From: Desulfocapsaceae bacterium
GTDB taxonomy: Bacteria; Desulfobacterota; Desulfobulbia; Desulfobulbales; Desulfocapsaceae
DNA: 64,000 nucleotides
Direction of reading: 5' to 3'
Assembly (NCBI GenBank): GCA_028697885.1
Contig: JAQVER010000002.1
Location: 36,280 to 100,279 of the forward strand
The number at the start of each line of letters is the position of its first letter. Positions within the stretch are counted from its first letter, which is position 1. Under the pieces are notes generated by a model, which did not search any database, had not been told where the DNA came from, and saw only the letters and a program-made list of their open reading frames with translations. A program made the translations under genes and the position numbers. Positions 26,977 to 35,721 of this stretch are shown here, piece after piece.

Positions 26977-29538
26977 ATGAAGATAGTTTTTGACTCAGCG
27001 CTTGATGAGCGCTCCTGGCCCATATCGCCTGATGGTATGAACAGCACGCTGGGGTCACTAAAGGTTGGTAAGCTTGGTTTGTTGGGAATTCTTGAGACCA
27101 TGCTTGGCCTCAAGGGACCTGACATATCTGATGCTCTCAGGGCTGCTTTTTTAGTCTCTGTCTTACGTGAAAAGAAAGATGCTTTCTGGGCCAGATCAGC
27201 GGAGGTTGATCCTCTTGGTGTGGCAAGAAAATTGTTGTCCCTCCGGGATTACTTGTGGCTCTATGGCTGGCGGGATCAACCTGTCACTGATCGCCTTGCT
27301 GAACTTGTTCATTTGTCAAAGACGGTTACCCCTGGTGTCCCTGATAGGCTGGTGGCAGTGATTGATTCGATTCCTGGCTATCGGGGTGAGCTTCCTGATT
27401 TTCTACTCCATGAATCCATCGACTCTTTGCCTAAAACCTGGCAGGAGATTTTCAGGGGCCTTGAGAAAAAAGGTGCTGTTGTTTCTGAAGAATTTTTGTC
27501 TCCAGTGCAGGCCAATGGCGACCTGGGCCAGGCTCGTGAGACTGTCTTTGATCCGAAGTTTGATGGGTCTCTGCAGCTTGTCAGGCAGTCTGGAGTCTTA
27601 CAGGCGGCACATGATATGGCAGCATGGCTTGCTGCCGTTGCCAGGGATGGTGACCTTGAGGGTACTGTCATAATTGGAGGCGATGCTGTTCTCGATAATG
27701 CCCTCAGTCGCTTTGGCTTGCCCACCATCGGGGCATCTGCTGATAGATACGGCAGCTCTCTTTTGCAGCTTCTTCCCCTGATATTAGCGATAGGGTGGGG
27801 GCCTCCAGATCCTGAGAGGATTATGGAGCTACTTACTCTGCCCGCATCACCTGTCCCTCCCGGCATCGCCCGGAAACTCATCAAGGCATTAAGCAAATGG
27901 CCAGCCATGGGCAATGAGGATTGGCAGAAGGGGTTGGCTGATGGACTGGAAGCAATTGAGGACCAGGGCAGACGGCATACGACAAAGAAACGGTTGGACG
28001 TTTTGTTTACTTCTTCAGCTTCCAAGGGCTTTTATCCCCTGGAGGCAATTGCTGACCGGGTTGAGATGCTGGTGACCTGGTTACGGGGGCGCTTTCAGGA
28101 TGATGAGATTATTTATGCCCCGCTTTCCCAGTGTCAAACCTTGATGGCCATGGCTCAAGGTCTTGGCCAGACTGAGTTGAGTGAACCGCTGTTGAGAAAG
28201 CTCCTTGATGAGGCCACCGCTTCAACTGGTGATTCAGCGCCACTACCGGCCCAGGTCGGTCTTGCCGCAGTTTCCAGTCCCGAAGCGATTGTGGGCCCGG
28301 CCAGACGGATTGTCTGGTGGAACTTTAACCGGACGGCGGTGCCCGCCATGGTTCAGCCACTTTTTTCGAGGCAGGAAAGGCAGAAGCTTGTCGAGGCCGG
28401 AGTTGTTTTGCCGGACTCTGCAGCCATTACCAGCAATCAGGCAGCCAGATGGCGGCGACCTCTTTTCCAGGCGAGCGAGCAACTCATCTTGGTCTGTCCA
28501 CAGACCAACGAGACGGGGGATGAACTGCACCCTCATCCTCTTTGGGATGAATTAATGGCAGCCTCAGGGGAGAAGGCCAAAAAACTCATTACTCCTGTGG
28601 TTCATGGTGGCGTCAAGATCGCCAATATCTCGCCTCAATTATGTTCTCTGCCTGTTCCTCAGGATCGTTGGCAGATTAATCCTGGGCTGGTTTCTCCTCG
28701 TGATTGTGAATCCCCGTCAAGTCTGGAAAATTTTCTTGGTTGCCCGTTCCATTGGAGCTTACGCTACAGTGCTCTCATCCGTGGGGGCCATTCTGCCACC
28801 TTGCCTGATATAGTGCCAACTCTTGGCAGCCTTGCCCATGAACTGGTTGAAGAGGTACTCTCACAAACTGTCTTGCCCAGCTCAGAAGAGGGTGGTCGAT
28901 TGGCCGGTCAACTCTTTGACGACAAGGCCCCGTCAATGGTCGCTACTCTTTTTCAGGAGGGTATGGAAGGACAGCGTGAGGATGTTAGAGCTACAGTCAT
29001 CCTGGCAACCAGATCTCTGCTTCAACATCTCCATGATGCCGGTGTTACAGAGCTTGTCATCGAAAAACATCTCACCGGTTCTTTTGGCGAACAGAAGCTG
29101 CAGGGGTGGGCGGATATTGTATTGTCCAACCCTTTTACAGTTGTTGACTTGAAGCGGAGCTGGGCAAAATTCTTTAAAAAGAAAATGATATCAGGGACAG
29201 CACTGCAAATTGTTATTTACGCCTGGCTTCTTAAGGAAACGTTGGGTCACTATCCAGAACTTGCCTATTACACCTTGGAGGATCAAACTTTTTTGACTAC
29301 GGACAGAATCCATTTTGCAAACGGAGAACATGTCACCACCCCTCAGGTAGATGATGTATGGCAGGCCTTTAAAGAAACTTTTAATGAGGCGTGGAAGGTT
29401 CTTGAGGCAGGCCTGGTTCTCTGTCCTGGGAATGGGGAAGATGTGGAAAGTAGCTTAGATGGCGATAGACTGACCCTCGAGCCCCCATGTCGGTTCTGCG
29501 ATTATGATGTGCTGTGTGGTCGGAGGTTTTCAGTATGA
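26977..29538 (+). CDS. AddB-like PD-(D/E)XK nuclease with Fe-S cysteines
   Basis: The 853-residue protein resembles AddB. A helicase-like N-terminal two thirds lacks a Walker A motif, and a C-terminal PD-(D/E)XK nuclease follows with D713 (GWADIV) and D724-L-K726. Four cysteines, C589 and C838-x2-C841-x5-C847, reproduce the AddB/Cas4 iron-sulfur staple, including the C-terminal spacing. AddB pairs with AddA to resect DNA ends. The gene overlaps the AddA-like gene in an ATGA, so the two should form a complex. Its place inside the defence block, with other helicases, suggests a defence-adapted relative and not the housekeeping recombination enzyme. Confidence 0.85.
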   Translation: MKIVFDSALDERSWPISPDGMNSTLGSLKVGKLGLLGILETMLGLKGPDISDALRAAFLVSVLREKKDAFWARSAEVDPLGVARKLLSLRDYLWLYGWRDQPVTDRLAELVHLSKTVTPGVPDRLVAVIDSIPGYRGELPDFLLHESIDSLPKTWQEIFRGLEKKGAVVSEEFLSPVQANGDLGQARETVFDPKFDGSLQLVRQSGVLQAAHDMAAWLAAVARDGDLEGTVIIGGDAVLDNALSRFGLPTIGASADRYGSSLLQLLPLILAIGWGPPDPERIMELLTLPASPVPPGIARKLIKALSKWPAMGNEDWQKGLADGLEAIEDQGRRHTTKKRLDVLFTSSASKGFYPLEAIADRVEMLVTWLRGRFQDDEIIYAPLSQCQTLMAMAQGLGQTELSEPLLRKLLDEATASTGDSAPLPAQVGLAAVSSPEAIVGPARRIVWWNFNRTAVPAMVQPLFSRQERQKLVEAGVVLPDSAAITSNQAARWRRPLFQASEQLILVCPQTNETGDELHPHPLWDELMAASGEKAKKLITPVVHGGVKIANISPQLCSLPVPQDRWQINPGLVSPRDCESPSSLENFLGCPFHWSLRYSALIRGGHSATLPDIVPTLGSLAHELVEEVLSQTVLPSSEEGGRLAGQLFDDKAPSMVATLFQEGMEGQREDVRATVILATRSLLQHLHDAGVTELVIEKHLTGSFGEQKLQGWADIVLSNPFTVVDLKRSWAKFFKKKMISGTALQIVIYAWLLKETLGHYPELAYYTLEDQTFLTTDRIHFANGEHVTTPQVDDVWQAFKETFNEAWKVLEAGLVLCPGNGEDVESSLDGDRLTLEPPCRFCDYDVLCGRRFSV

Positions 29539-32500
29539 ATATAGAAATAATATCAGCCAGCGCCGGTAGTGGTAAGACGTACAAACTTGCGGAACTCCTG
29601 GAAGCTGAGGTGGGCAAAGATGGTGGGGTGCGTCCAGACGCCATTCTGGCAACCACCTTTACAAAAAAGGCCGCGGCCGAGTTGCAGGAGAGGGTGCGGA
29701 CCAAGCTGCTGACTGCTGGGCTTACAGTTGAGGCACAACAATTATCTGCCTCAAGAATCGGCACGGTAAACTCGGTTTGTGGGCAGTTGCTAAGTGATTT
29801 TGCCTTTGAACTAGGCATTTCTCCCGCTCAGAAGGTGATTGAGGAAGAGGCTGTTTCAGCTGTTATCAGTCGGTCTATGGCCCGGGTAATAGACCGGGGA
29901 ACCCAGCAGGAGTTAAAAAGACTGGGACGAGTTTTTGTTGATACAGATACTCATGAGATTATTGAACAGATCATTGCTAAGGCCAGGGCTAATGGGCTGT
30001 ATGGCAAGGATTTACTGTCATGTGGTCAGCGTTCGGCAGCCGGATTCAAAGAGTTGTTTGGTCCGGTAGCAGATAATGGCAAAGAGCTTGATGAAAATTT
30101 GGTTGCTGGCCTGGATTCCTTTCTACAGCAAGTGGACCCAGAAGTAGATAGCACCAATGATACCAATAAAGCTCTTGACCATGCTCGGCGCTTAAAAGGC
30201 CGGTTGGCACATCAGGGTTCTATTCCCTGGAGCGAATGGCACCGTCTGGCAGTGTTGAAGACCGGTGCAAAATCACGGCAGGCAGCTGAAGATTTGCATG
30301 TCATTGCCGGCTGCCATGATATCCATCCTCAGCTGCAAAAAGATGCAGACAGGCTCATAACTCTGGTCTTCGAACTGGCTGCCAAGGTGTTGGACTCATA
30401 TCAGGAGTATAAGCGGGAATGGGGCGTGGTTGATTTTGTTGATCAGGAGGTCCTTACCCTAGAGCTCCTGGCGATGGAGCATGTACGGGAGCTGCTCTCA
30501 GAGAACCTGGATCTCGTTCTTGTTGACGAGTTTCAGGACACAAGTCCCATACAGCTTGCCATCTTTCTGAAGCTGGCAAGTCTGGCCAAGAAGTCAGTCT
30601 GGGTGGGTGATCAAAAGCAGGCGATTTACGGGTTCCGTGATGCTGATCCTGCCTTGATGGATGCGGCAATTACAGGCATTCTTAAGGGAGATGAACCGGA
30701 AACACTGCGATTCTCCTGGCGTAGCCGACCAGAACTCGTCCGCTCCACCTCTGATATCTTTGTGAAGGCATTTGCCTCCCAAGGTTTACCTGCAAAGAGA
30801 GTACATTTGGAGCCAGCTCTGGCGGTTGTGGAAAAACAACCAGAAGGATTAGGTCCTGTTTATGAATATTGGCAGCTTGAGAGTACAAACAAGGACAAGG
30901 ATGCCTTGGCGCTGGCTGCTTCTGTTAAGGAATTCCTAGATGATCCTGATAATACAATAATTGACCAGAAAACGGACAAGAAGCGCCGGGCCAGAGGGGG
31001 CGATGTGGCCATCCTCTGTCGCGAAAATGATATCTGTGTGCAAGTGGTTGAGGCCCTTGAAAAACAGGGAATCCAGGCGGCTTTGCCCAGGCCTGGCCTC
31101 TTGAAAAGCCCAGAGGCGATCTTGGTGATGGCCGGAATTAGATTGATCATTGATCCAAAGGACTCTCTGGCACGGGCTGAAATTTCCAGACTCCTGGATA
31201 ACCCGACGGACCATAATCAGTGGCTGTACAAAGCCTTGAGTAAACCATATGGCCAAGGATTTGATCTTGAACTCTTTGATCGGCTTGCTGAAGCGAGGCA
31301 GAACTTGAGCCTGGCAGGTCCCTTGCAGGTGCTCGATGCAGCCATGTCGGTAATCAGCGTCAGGGAACATTGCCTGGCCTGGGGTGATTCGAAATCTCGT
31401 CTGGCTAATCTTGATAGCCTCAGAGCCTTGTGTGTCAGTTATGTGGATCATTGCCAGGGCGAGGGTAGGGGGGCGAGCCCGGCTGGCATGCTTATTCATC
31501 TGGAGAAACTTGAAAACGACACCCGGGCAGTGGTCAGAGATGACGAAACGGTTCACGTTCTTACATGGCATAAGGCCAAAGGTCTCGAGTGGCCCGTGAC
31601 TGTTCTTTATCAACTGGACAAAGTGTTTCCGGCCCTGCCGCTGGGGGTAAGTGTAATTGGTGAAAGTGATTTTCAGCTGGAAGATCCGCTGGCAGATCGG
31701 TGGTTACGCTACTGGCCCAATCCCTATGGGAATTTTAAGACCGGCGCTCCTTTCCATGAAAGATTGACGGCAAGTCCTGCCGCCCTGGCCAAGGCTGAAC
31801 AGGAAGGGCGTCAAGACTTGCGCCTGCTCTATGTAGGCTGGACCCGTGCGCGTGACAAGGTAGTGCTGGCCGGGAGAGCTGGCAGCCTGCAAAAAGGCAT
31901 TCTTCGCCTTCTGATGGATAACCAGAACAATCATCTCCTTGAAAATCCTGAAGACGGTAATGCTGTATGGGCAGGGCGAGAGATAGACATCGTTATGCGG
32001 AGCAATAAGCCTGCTGACCCGCTGGAAAAAACTATTCAACCTAGCACCGGTTATCTACAAGGTACACCCAAAGAGTATCCGCCAGCGTTTCTTGCTGCCT
32101 CTTCAATTGTAGGAGTTGGCATTATTGGAGAAATAGAAGATCTGGGCGAGAGGCTGCCTTTATCCGGCCAGCCAGATGTCCGAATGCTTGGTGAGGCGAT
32201 CCATACTTTCCTGGGGGCTGATAATGTCGGTTATGATAAGCTCAGAAGGCTTACCATGGCCGAGGATGTTTTGAAACGCTGGTTCGTGGCTAAATCGCTG
32301 GATGCACAATCATTACTGATCGCCAGTGATCGCCTCCATAGCTGGGTTACTCAAAAATGGCCAAGTGCAATCTGGCATCGTGAGTACCCCATAGCTCTTC
32401 GGCAGGAGAATGGTACCATCATAAACGGCTTTATAGACTTACTCCTTGAGATTCCAGAAGGATATCTCATTGTTGATCACAAGAGCTTTGCCGGTAATGC

Positions 32501-32642
32501 CCAAGAGGCCCAGAAAAAGGCAGCCAGCTTCGCCGGTCAGCTTGGGGTGTACGCCGAGGCAGTAGCAATGGCGACAGGGAGGAACGTTACTGGTACATGG
32601 ATTCACCTGCCTGTAATAGGAGCGTCGATGAATGTTCAATAA
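29535..32642 (+). CDS. AddA-like UvrD helicase-nuclease
   Basis: The 1035-residue SF1A helicase begins IEIISASAGSGKT, with Walker A at residues 8-15. It continues with motif II D331-EFQD, GDQKQAIYGFRDAD (motif III), TWHKAKGLEWP (motif V) and LLYVGWTRARD (motif VI). A C-terminal PD-(D/E)XK domain has D968 (GFIDLLL) and D981-H-K983 with an AQ-containing helix. This is the AddA/RecB plan. The start codon overlaps the AddB-like stop. With its partner it would process double-strand ends by translocation and cutting; in a defence setting linear phage DNA is the likely target (inference). Confidence 0.9.
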   Translation: MNIEIISASAGSGKTYKLAELLEAEVGKDGGVRPDAILATTFTKKAAAELQERVRTKLLTAGLTVEAQQLSASRIGTVNSVCGQLLSDFAFELGISPAQKVIEEEAVSAVISRSMARVIDRGTQQELKRLGRVFVDTDTHEIIEQIIAKARANGLYGKDLLSCGQRSAAGFKELFGPVADNGKELDENLVAGLDSFLQQVDPEVDSTNDTNKALDHARRLKGRLAHQGSIPWSEWHRLAVLKTGAKSRQAAEDLHVIAGCHDIHPQLQKDADRLITLVFELAAKVLDSYQEYKREWGVVDFVDQEVLTLELLAMEHVRELLSENLDLVLVDEFQDTSPIQLAIFLKLASLAKKSVWVGDQKQAIYGFRDADPALMDAAITGILKGDEPETLRFSWRSRPELVRSTSDIFVKAFASQGLPAKRVHLEPALAVVEKQPEGLGPVYEYWQLESTNKDKDALALAASVKEFLDDPDNTIIDQKTDKKRRARGGDVAILCRENDICVQVVEALEKQGIQAALPRPGLLKSPEAILVMAGIRLIIDPKDSLARAEISRLLDNPTDHNQWLYKALSKPYGQGFDLELFDRLAEARQNLSLAGPLQVLDAAMSVISVREHCLAWGDSKSRLANLDSLRALCVSYVDHCQGEGRGASPAGMLIHLEKLENDTRAVVRDDETVHVLTWHKAKGLEWPVTVLYQLDKVFPALPLGVSVIGESDFQLEDPLADRWLRYWPNPYGNFKTGAPFHERLTASPAALAKAEQEGRQDLRLLYVGWTRARDKVVLAGRAGSLQKGILRLLMDNQNNHLLENPEDGNAVWAGREIDIVMRSNKPADPLEKTIQPSTGYLQGTPKEYPPAFLAASSIVGVGIIGEIEDLGERLPLSGQPDVRMLGEAIHTFLGADNVGYDKLRRLTMAEDVLKRWFVAKSLDAQSLLIASDRLHSWVTQKWPSAIWHREYPIALRQENGTIINGFIDLLLEIPEGYLIVDHKSFAGNAQEAQKKAASFAGQLGVYAEAVAMATGRNVTGTWIHLPVIGASMNVQ

Positions 32643-32668
32643 AACGAGTGTAACTGTCGGAGAACTGA

Positions 32669-33904
32669 ATGAGTAACATTGGCTGGGTAGATTTTTCTTC
32701 AACTGATAGGGAACGAGTTTTACAGGTTCTAGCCATGCTTAAAGAGCCAGGGACACTTGATGAACTCGGCATTGGTCAAATACGGGATGCTTTTGCGGAT
32801 AGTTTATTTCCCGGGTTTTCTACAATCCAAACCAGAGCAAAGTACTTCGTCGCAGTGCCTCGGTTGTTTCGTGATTACCAAAAACTTTCAAAAAGAGAAC
32901 GAAATCGTCAGTCGTTAGATAACTATCTAAAAGAGCAGGAAAACAAAGTAGCCGAAGTGTTGGTTAAGAAACATGCTAATCAAGACACGAAAACAACAGG
33001 AATTATTGGGGCTACAAGAGTTGAGCAAGGTGGCGTTGCCAGAAGGCCGTCTTCTGTTTACTGGAATGGGTTGCGCCAGTTCGGTATTGTTGACACTAAT
33101 TTGTCTTTGGCAGAATTTTGTAGAAAATATGGCAGTCAGATTTCACATTATCAGGTTGCCAGCGGTGATGATGGGAGTGATGACTCTGATGCTATGGAGC
33201 AAAAAAAATTAGTACATATCGCACGTACAAGTCATAACTGGCTAGCAGAGCTTGATATTAATTTGACCAAAGAAGAGGCAAGTTTCCTTAGGGATAAAAT
33301 AAGACATTCCCGTAATGTTCAGCACTCTATCCCTGCCCAGCTTTTTAACGCACTACTCCTTGAAGAAGCTCTTGACGTGAAGTTGACTTCTTTCGGAGCC
33401 TTGAGTGATTGGCTGAAGTCAAAGTCAAATGTGTCAGATATTTGTAGGAAGCAGGCAATACTTGCGCAACAATTTAGTTTGGCGATGGAAGGAGCACATA
33501 TCCGATATAACTGCCTTATAGCTGCAAAGGTGAGAAATGTGACCAGGCTTAACGAGCTAAATGAACGTTATATGAAATGGCATGATCTTGTAATGGGTGT
33601 TTCTCTTTTTCATGATGATGCAGCAACTGCATGGATAAGTGCAGCACAGAGGGAAAACCCTAAGCTGAAAAGTCGTGCAGAGAGTTTTGTTCGTTCATGG
33701 TGCAGAGCTCTTATAGATAAGTCGTCAGTCGAATCTCTAAATAAGCTTGTTGAAGGACAAGCTTATTTAAACAAAGGCAATCGTTCTGTATTGAAAAAAC
33801 AATTTGATCAGGATCCTGGCTGGGTCGGAATGGACAAGTTAGATTATCGCTGGACCCAAGTTAGGAATATTCTGAGTGACATTGCCGAGGGGTTGACATG
33901 TTAA
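32669..33904 (+). CDS. DUF6361-type protein
   Basis: A 411-residue protein of a family I recall as DUF6361. It has a conserved N-terminal IGWVDFSSTDRERV segment and TIQTRAKYFVAVP, then largely helical sequence without a catalytic motif that I can name. It follows the AddA-like gene by 26 bases and overlaps the PLD gene by seven, fixing it as a member of the last three-gene module. In known defence islands such proteins appear beside PLD and helicase genes, possibly as an adaptor or sensor; that role is inference. Confidence 0.75.
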   Translation: MSNIGWVDFSSTDRERVLQVLAMLKEPGTLDELGIGQIRDAFADSLFPGFSTIQTRAKYFVAVPRLFRDYQKLSKRERNRQSLDNYLKEQENKVAEVLVKKHANQDTKTTGIIGATRVEQGGVARRPSSVYWNGLRQFGIVDTNLSLAEFCRKYGSQISHYQVASGDDGSDDSDAMEQKKLVHIARTSHNWLAELDINLTKEEASFLRDKIRHSRNVQHSIPAQLFNALLLEEALDVKLTSFGALSDWLKSKSNVSDICRKQAILAQQFSLAMEGAHIRYNCLIAAKVRNVTRLNELNERYMKWHDLVMGVSLFHDDAATAWISAAQRENPKLKSRAESFVRSWCRALIDKSSVESLNKLVEGQAYLNKGNRSVLKKQFDQDPGWVGMDKLDYRWTQVRNILSDIAEGLTC

Positions 33905-35721
33905 CGCCAAACCAATGCCGATTTGATTATGGTAAGAACCTGCAGCCACCTCCAGGTTTTGACTTTGATGCAGCAATAGCCACAAGCTATTCACTGGACT
34001 TGAATGCGCTGCTGGCAATTCCAATTGCGCTTTGTTTCAAGGATACACTGGAAGGAGATCTGAAGGGAGAAAAGATCGCGCTATTTGAAGCATTGGGACA
34101 ACTAAAAGGAAAGCTAAAAGTATTTTATCAGCAGGGCAATATTCATTTGCCAAGAGAATTCAACCGGTTATTCGCTTTGCTTGAACCATTCTTGGCTCCC
34201 ATAGTCCCCAGGGCTAGCGATAACGACGATGCTTTTTGCTCATTTCATCCTAAATTTTGGCTTTTGAGATACCGTAATTCAGAAGACAAGGAAGATGTGC
34301 GATATCGCTTGTTAGTGTTAACCCGGAATTTAACCTTTGATCGGAGCTGGGATCTAGCCGCAGCAATTGAAGGTGTGATGACATCTGAATCGCAACAGTC
34401 TCATCCAGGGCTCCTTAAGTTTTTAAGTTCTCTTTCTCCCCATGCAAAGGGACTTGATTTCCTCCCGGATATGCTCAGTGAACTACCGAATGTGCGTTGG
34501 CATTGCCCGGAGGGGTTTTATAACCTGCGCATGTTGCCAGGAGGAGGAGCGCACATTGAAAACAAGAAGCAGCGTTTTAAACGCCCAATTGATTTTAGCA
34601 GCAAGGTTAATGACTTGTTAGTTGTATCTCCTTTTTTGGGTGCTGAAGCTTTGGATTGGCTTGCTGAACAGGCGCATGGTTCCCTGTATCTTTTTAGTCG
34701 AGCCGAGGAGTTAAATGCCATTGGCGAGAAACGTCTGGTTAATTGGCGCTGCTATTCTCTGAACAAGGAAATTGTTGATGGCGAGGAAAAATTGGAACAG
34801 AGTAATGCACTGTCACAAGATCTTCATGCCAAGCTGATTGTCAGTCAAAATGGTAAAACCAGCCACTGGCATCTGGGGTCAGCCAACGCCTCTTCACCTG
34901 CTTTAGGCGAGAAAAATAACTCTGTGCCACGTAACAGCGAGTTTATGCTGAGATTAACGGGGACAAACGATAATGTCGGTCCTTTGGTTCTTCTCCAGGA
35001 GTTTACTGCAAATGACAACTCAGGTTTGTTTGTTAAACATCAGTTTGAAGCTGTCGAGATTGACAGTGAGGCTATCAGCCCAATTATCATTAGACGGTTG
35101 GTTCACCAGTTGATTTCTGCTGACTGGAGTCTTCATGCTCAATGTCAAGAGGACGGCCATTACTCCTTAAGTTTGGACATCGATGGGAATCTGTCTGTCC
35201 CAAAGGAACTTACTGTTAAAATTGGTTTACTCTGTCGTATTGGTTTCGAAGAGGATCTGAGTGAGAGTATGGCTTGGACTGGTCTTGATCTTACGCATAT
35301 AAGTGCATTGATCCCTGTTAAAATAATAGATTCGGAAGGAGAAATTGTTGAACGGTTGGTTGTTCAAGGTCAACTCACTATAGAAGGTGGGGACAACAGG
35401 GATACTGTTGTGTTACGACAACTCATTGATTCTCCAAGTAAGTTTTTTGATTATATTCGCCTGCTTCTTCAGCATGAACCAGATAAAGATTACTGGCTGG
35501 CTATGGAGGAAAGAGGAAAAGGAAACGGTAAGGGAATAGGTGGGCTGAACTGGGATATCCCTATCTTTGAACAGCTGATGCTGGCGGCAGCACGGTATCC
35601 GGAACAACTTAAGCGAATTGATCAGTTACTCGCCAGATTGGAGGATTTGGACTCATCTGTACCTAAAGAGTTTACTGATTTGTGGAGACATTTTTCTCCT
35701 AGATTACGTGGAGAATTGTGA
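33898..35721 (+). CDS. Phospholipase D-superfamily nuclease-like protein
   Basis: This 607-residue protein carries two HKD-like motifs: FH117-PK with a downstream TRNLTFD segment, and H310-A-K312 with GSANAS. PLD-fold enzymes use the paired His/Lys to cleave phosphodiesters; in defence loci they usually act as nucleases. A C-terminal beta-rich extension follows. It overlaps both neighbours (DUF6361 upstream, helicase downstream), so all three proteins are probably made in equal amounts. No signal peptide is visible, consistent with a cytoplasmic DNA or RNA target. Confidence 0.82.
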   Translation: MLTPNQCRFDYGKNLQPPPGFDFDAAIATSYSLDLNALLAIPIALCFKDTLEGDLKGEKIALFEALGQLKGKLKVFYQQGNIHLPREFNRLFALLEPFLAPIVPRASDNDDAFCSFHPKFWLLRYRNSEDKEDVRYRLLVLTRNLTFDRSWDLAAAIEGVMTSESQQSHPGLLKFLSSLSPHAKGLDFLPDMLSELPNVRWHCPEGFYNLRMLPGGGAHIENKKQRFKRPIDFSSKVNDLLVVSPFLGAEALDWLAEQAHGSLYLFSRAEELNAIGEKRLVNWRCYSLNKEIVDGEEKLEQSNALSQDLHAKLIVSQNGKTSHWHLGSANASSPALGEKNNSVPRNSEFMLRLTGTNDNVGPLVLLQEFTANDNSGLFVKHQFEAVEIDSEAISPIIIRRLVHQLISADWSLHAQCQEDGHYSLSLDIDGNLSVPKELTVKIGLLCRIGFEEDLSESMAWTGLDLTHISALIPVKIIDSEGEIVERLVVQGQLTIEGGDNRDTVVLRQLIDSPSKFFDYIRLLLQHEPDKDYWLAMEERGKGNGKGIGGLNWDIPIFEQLMLAAARYPEQLKRIDQLLARLEDLDSSVPKEFTDLWRHFSPRLRGEL

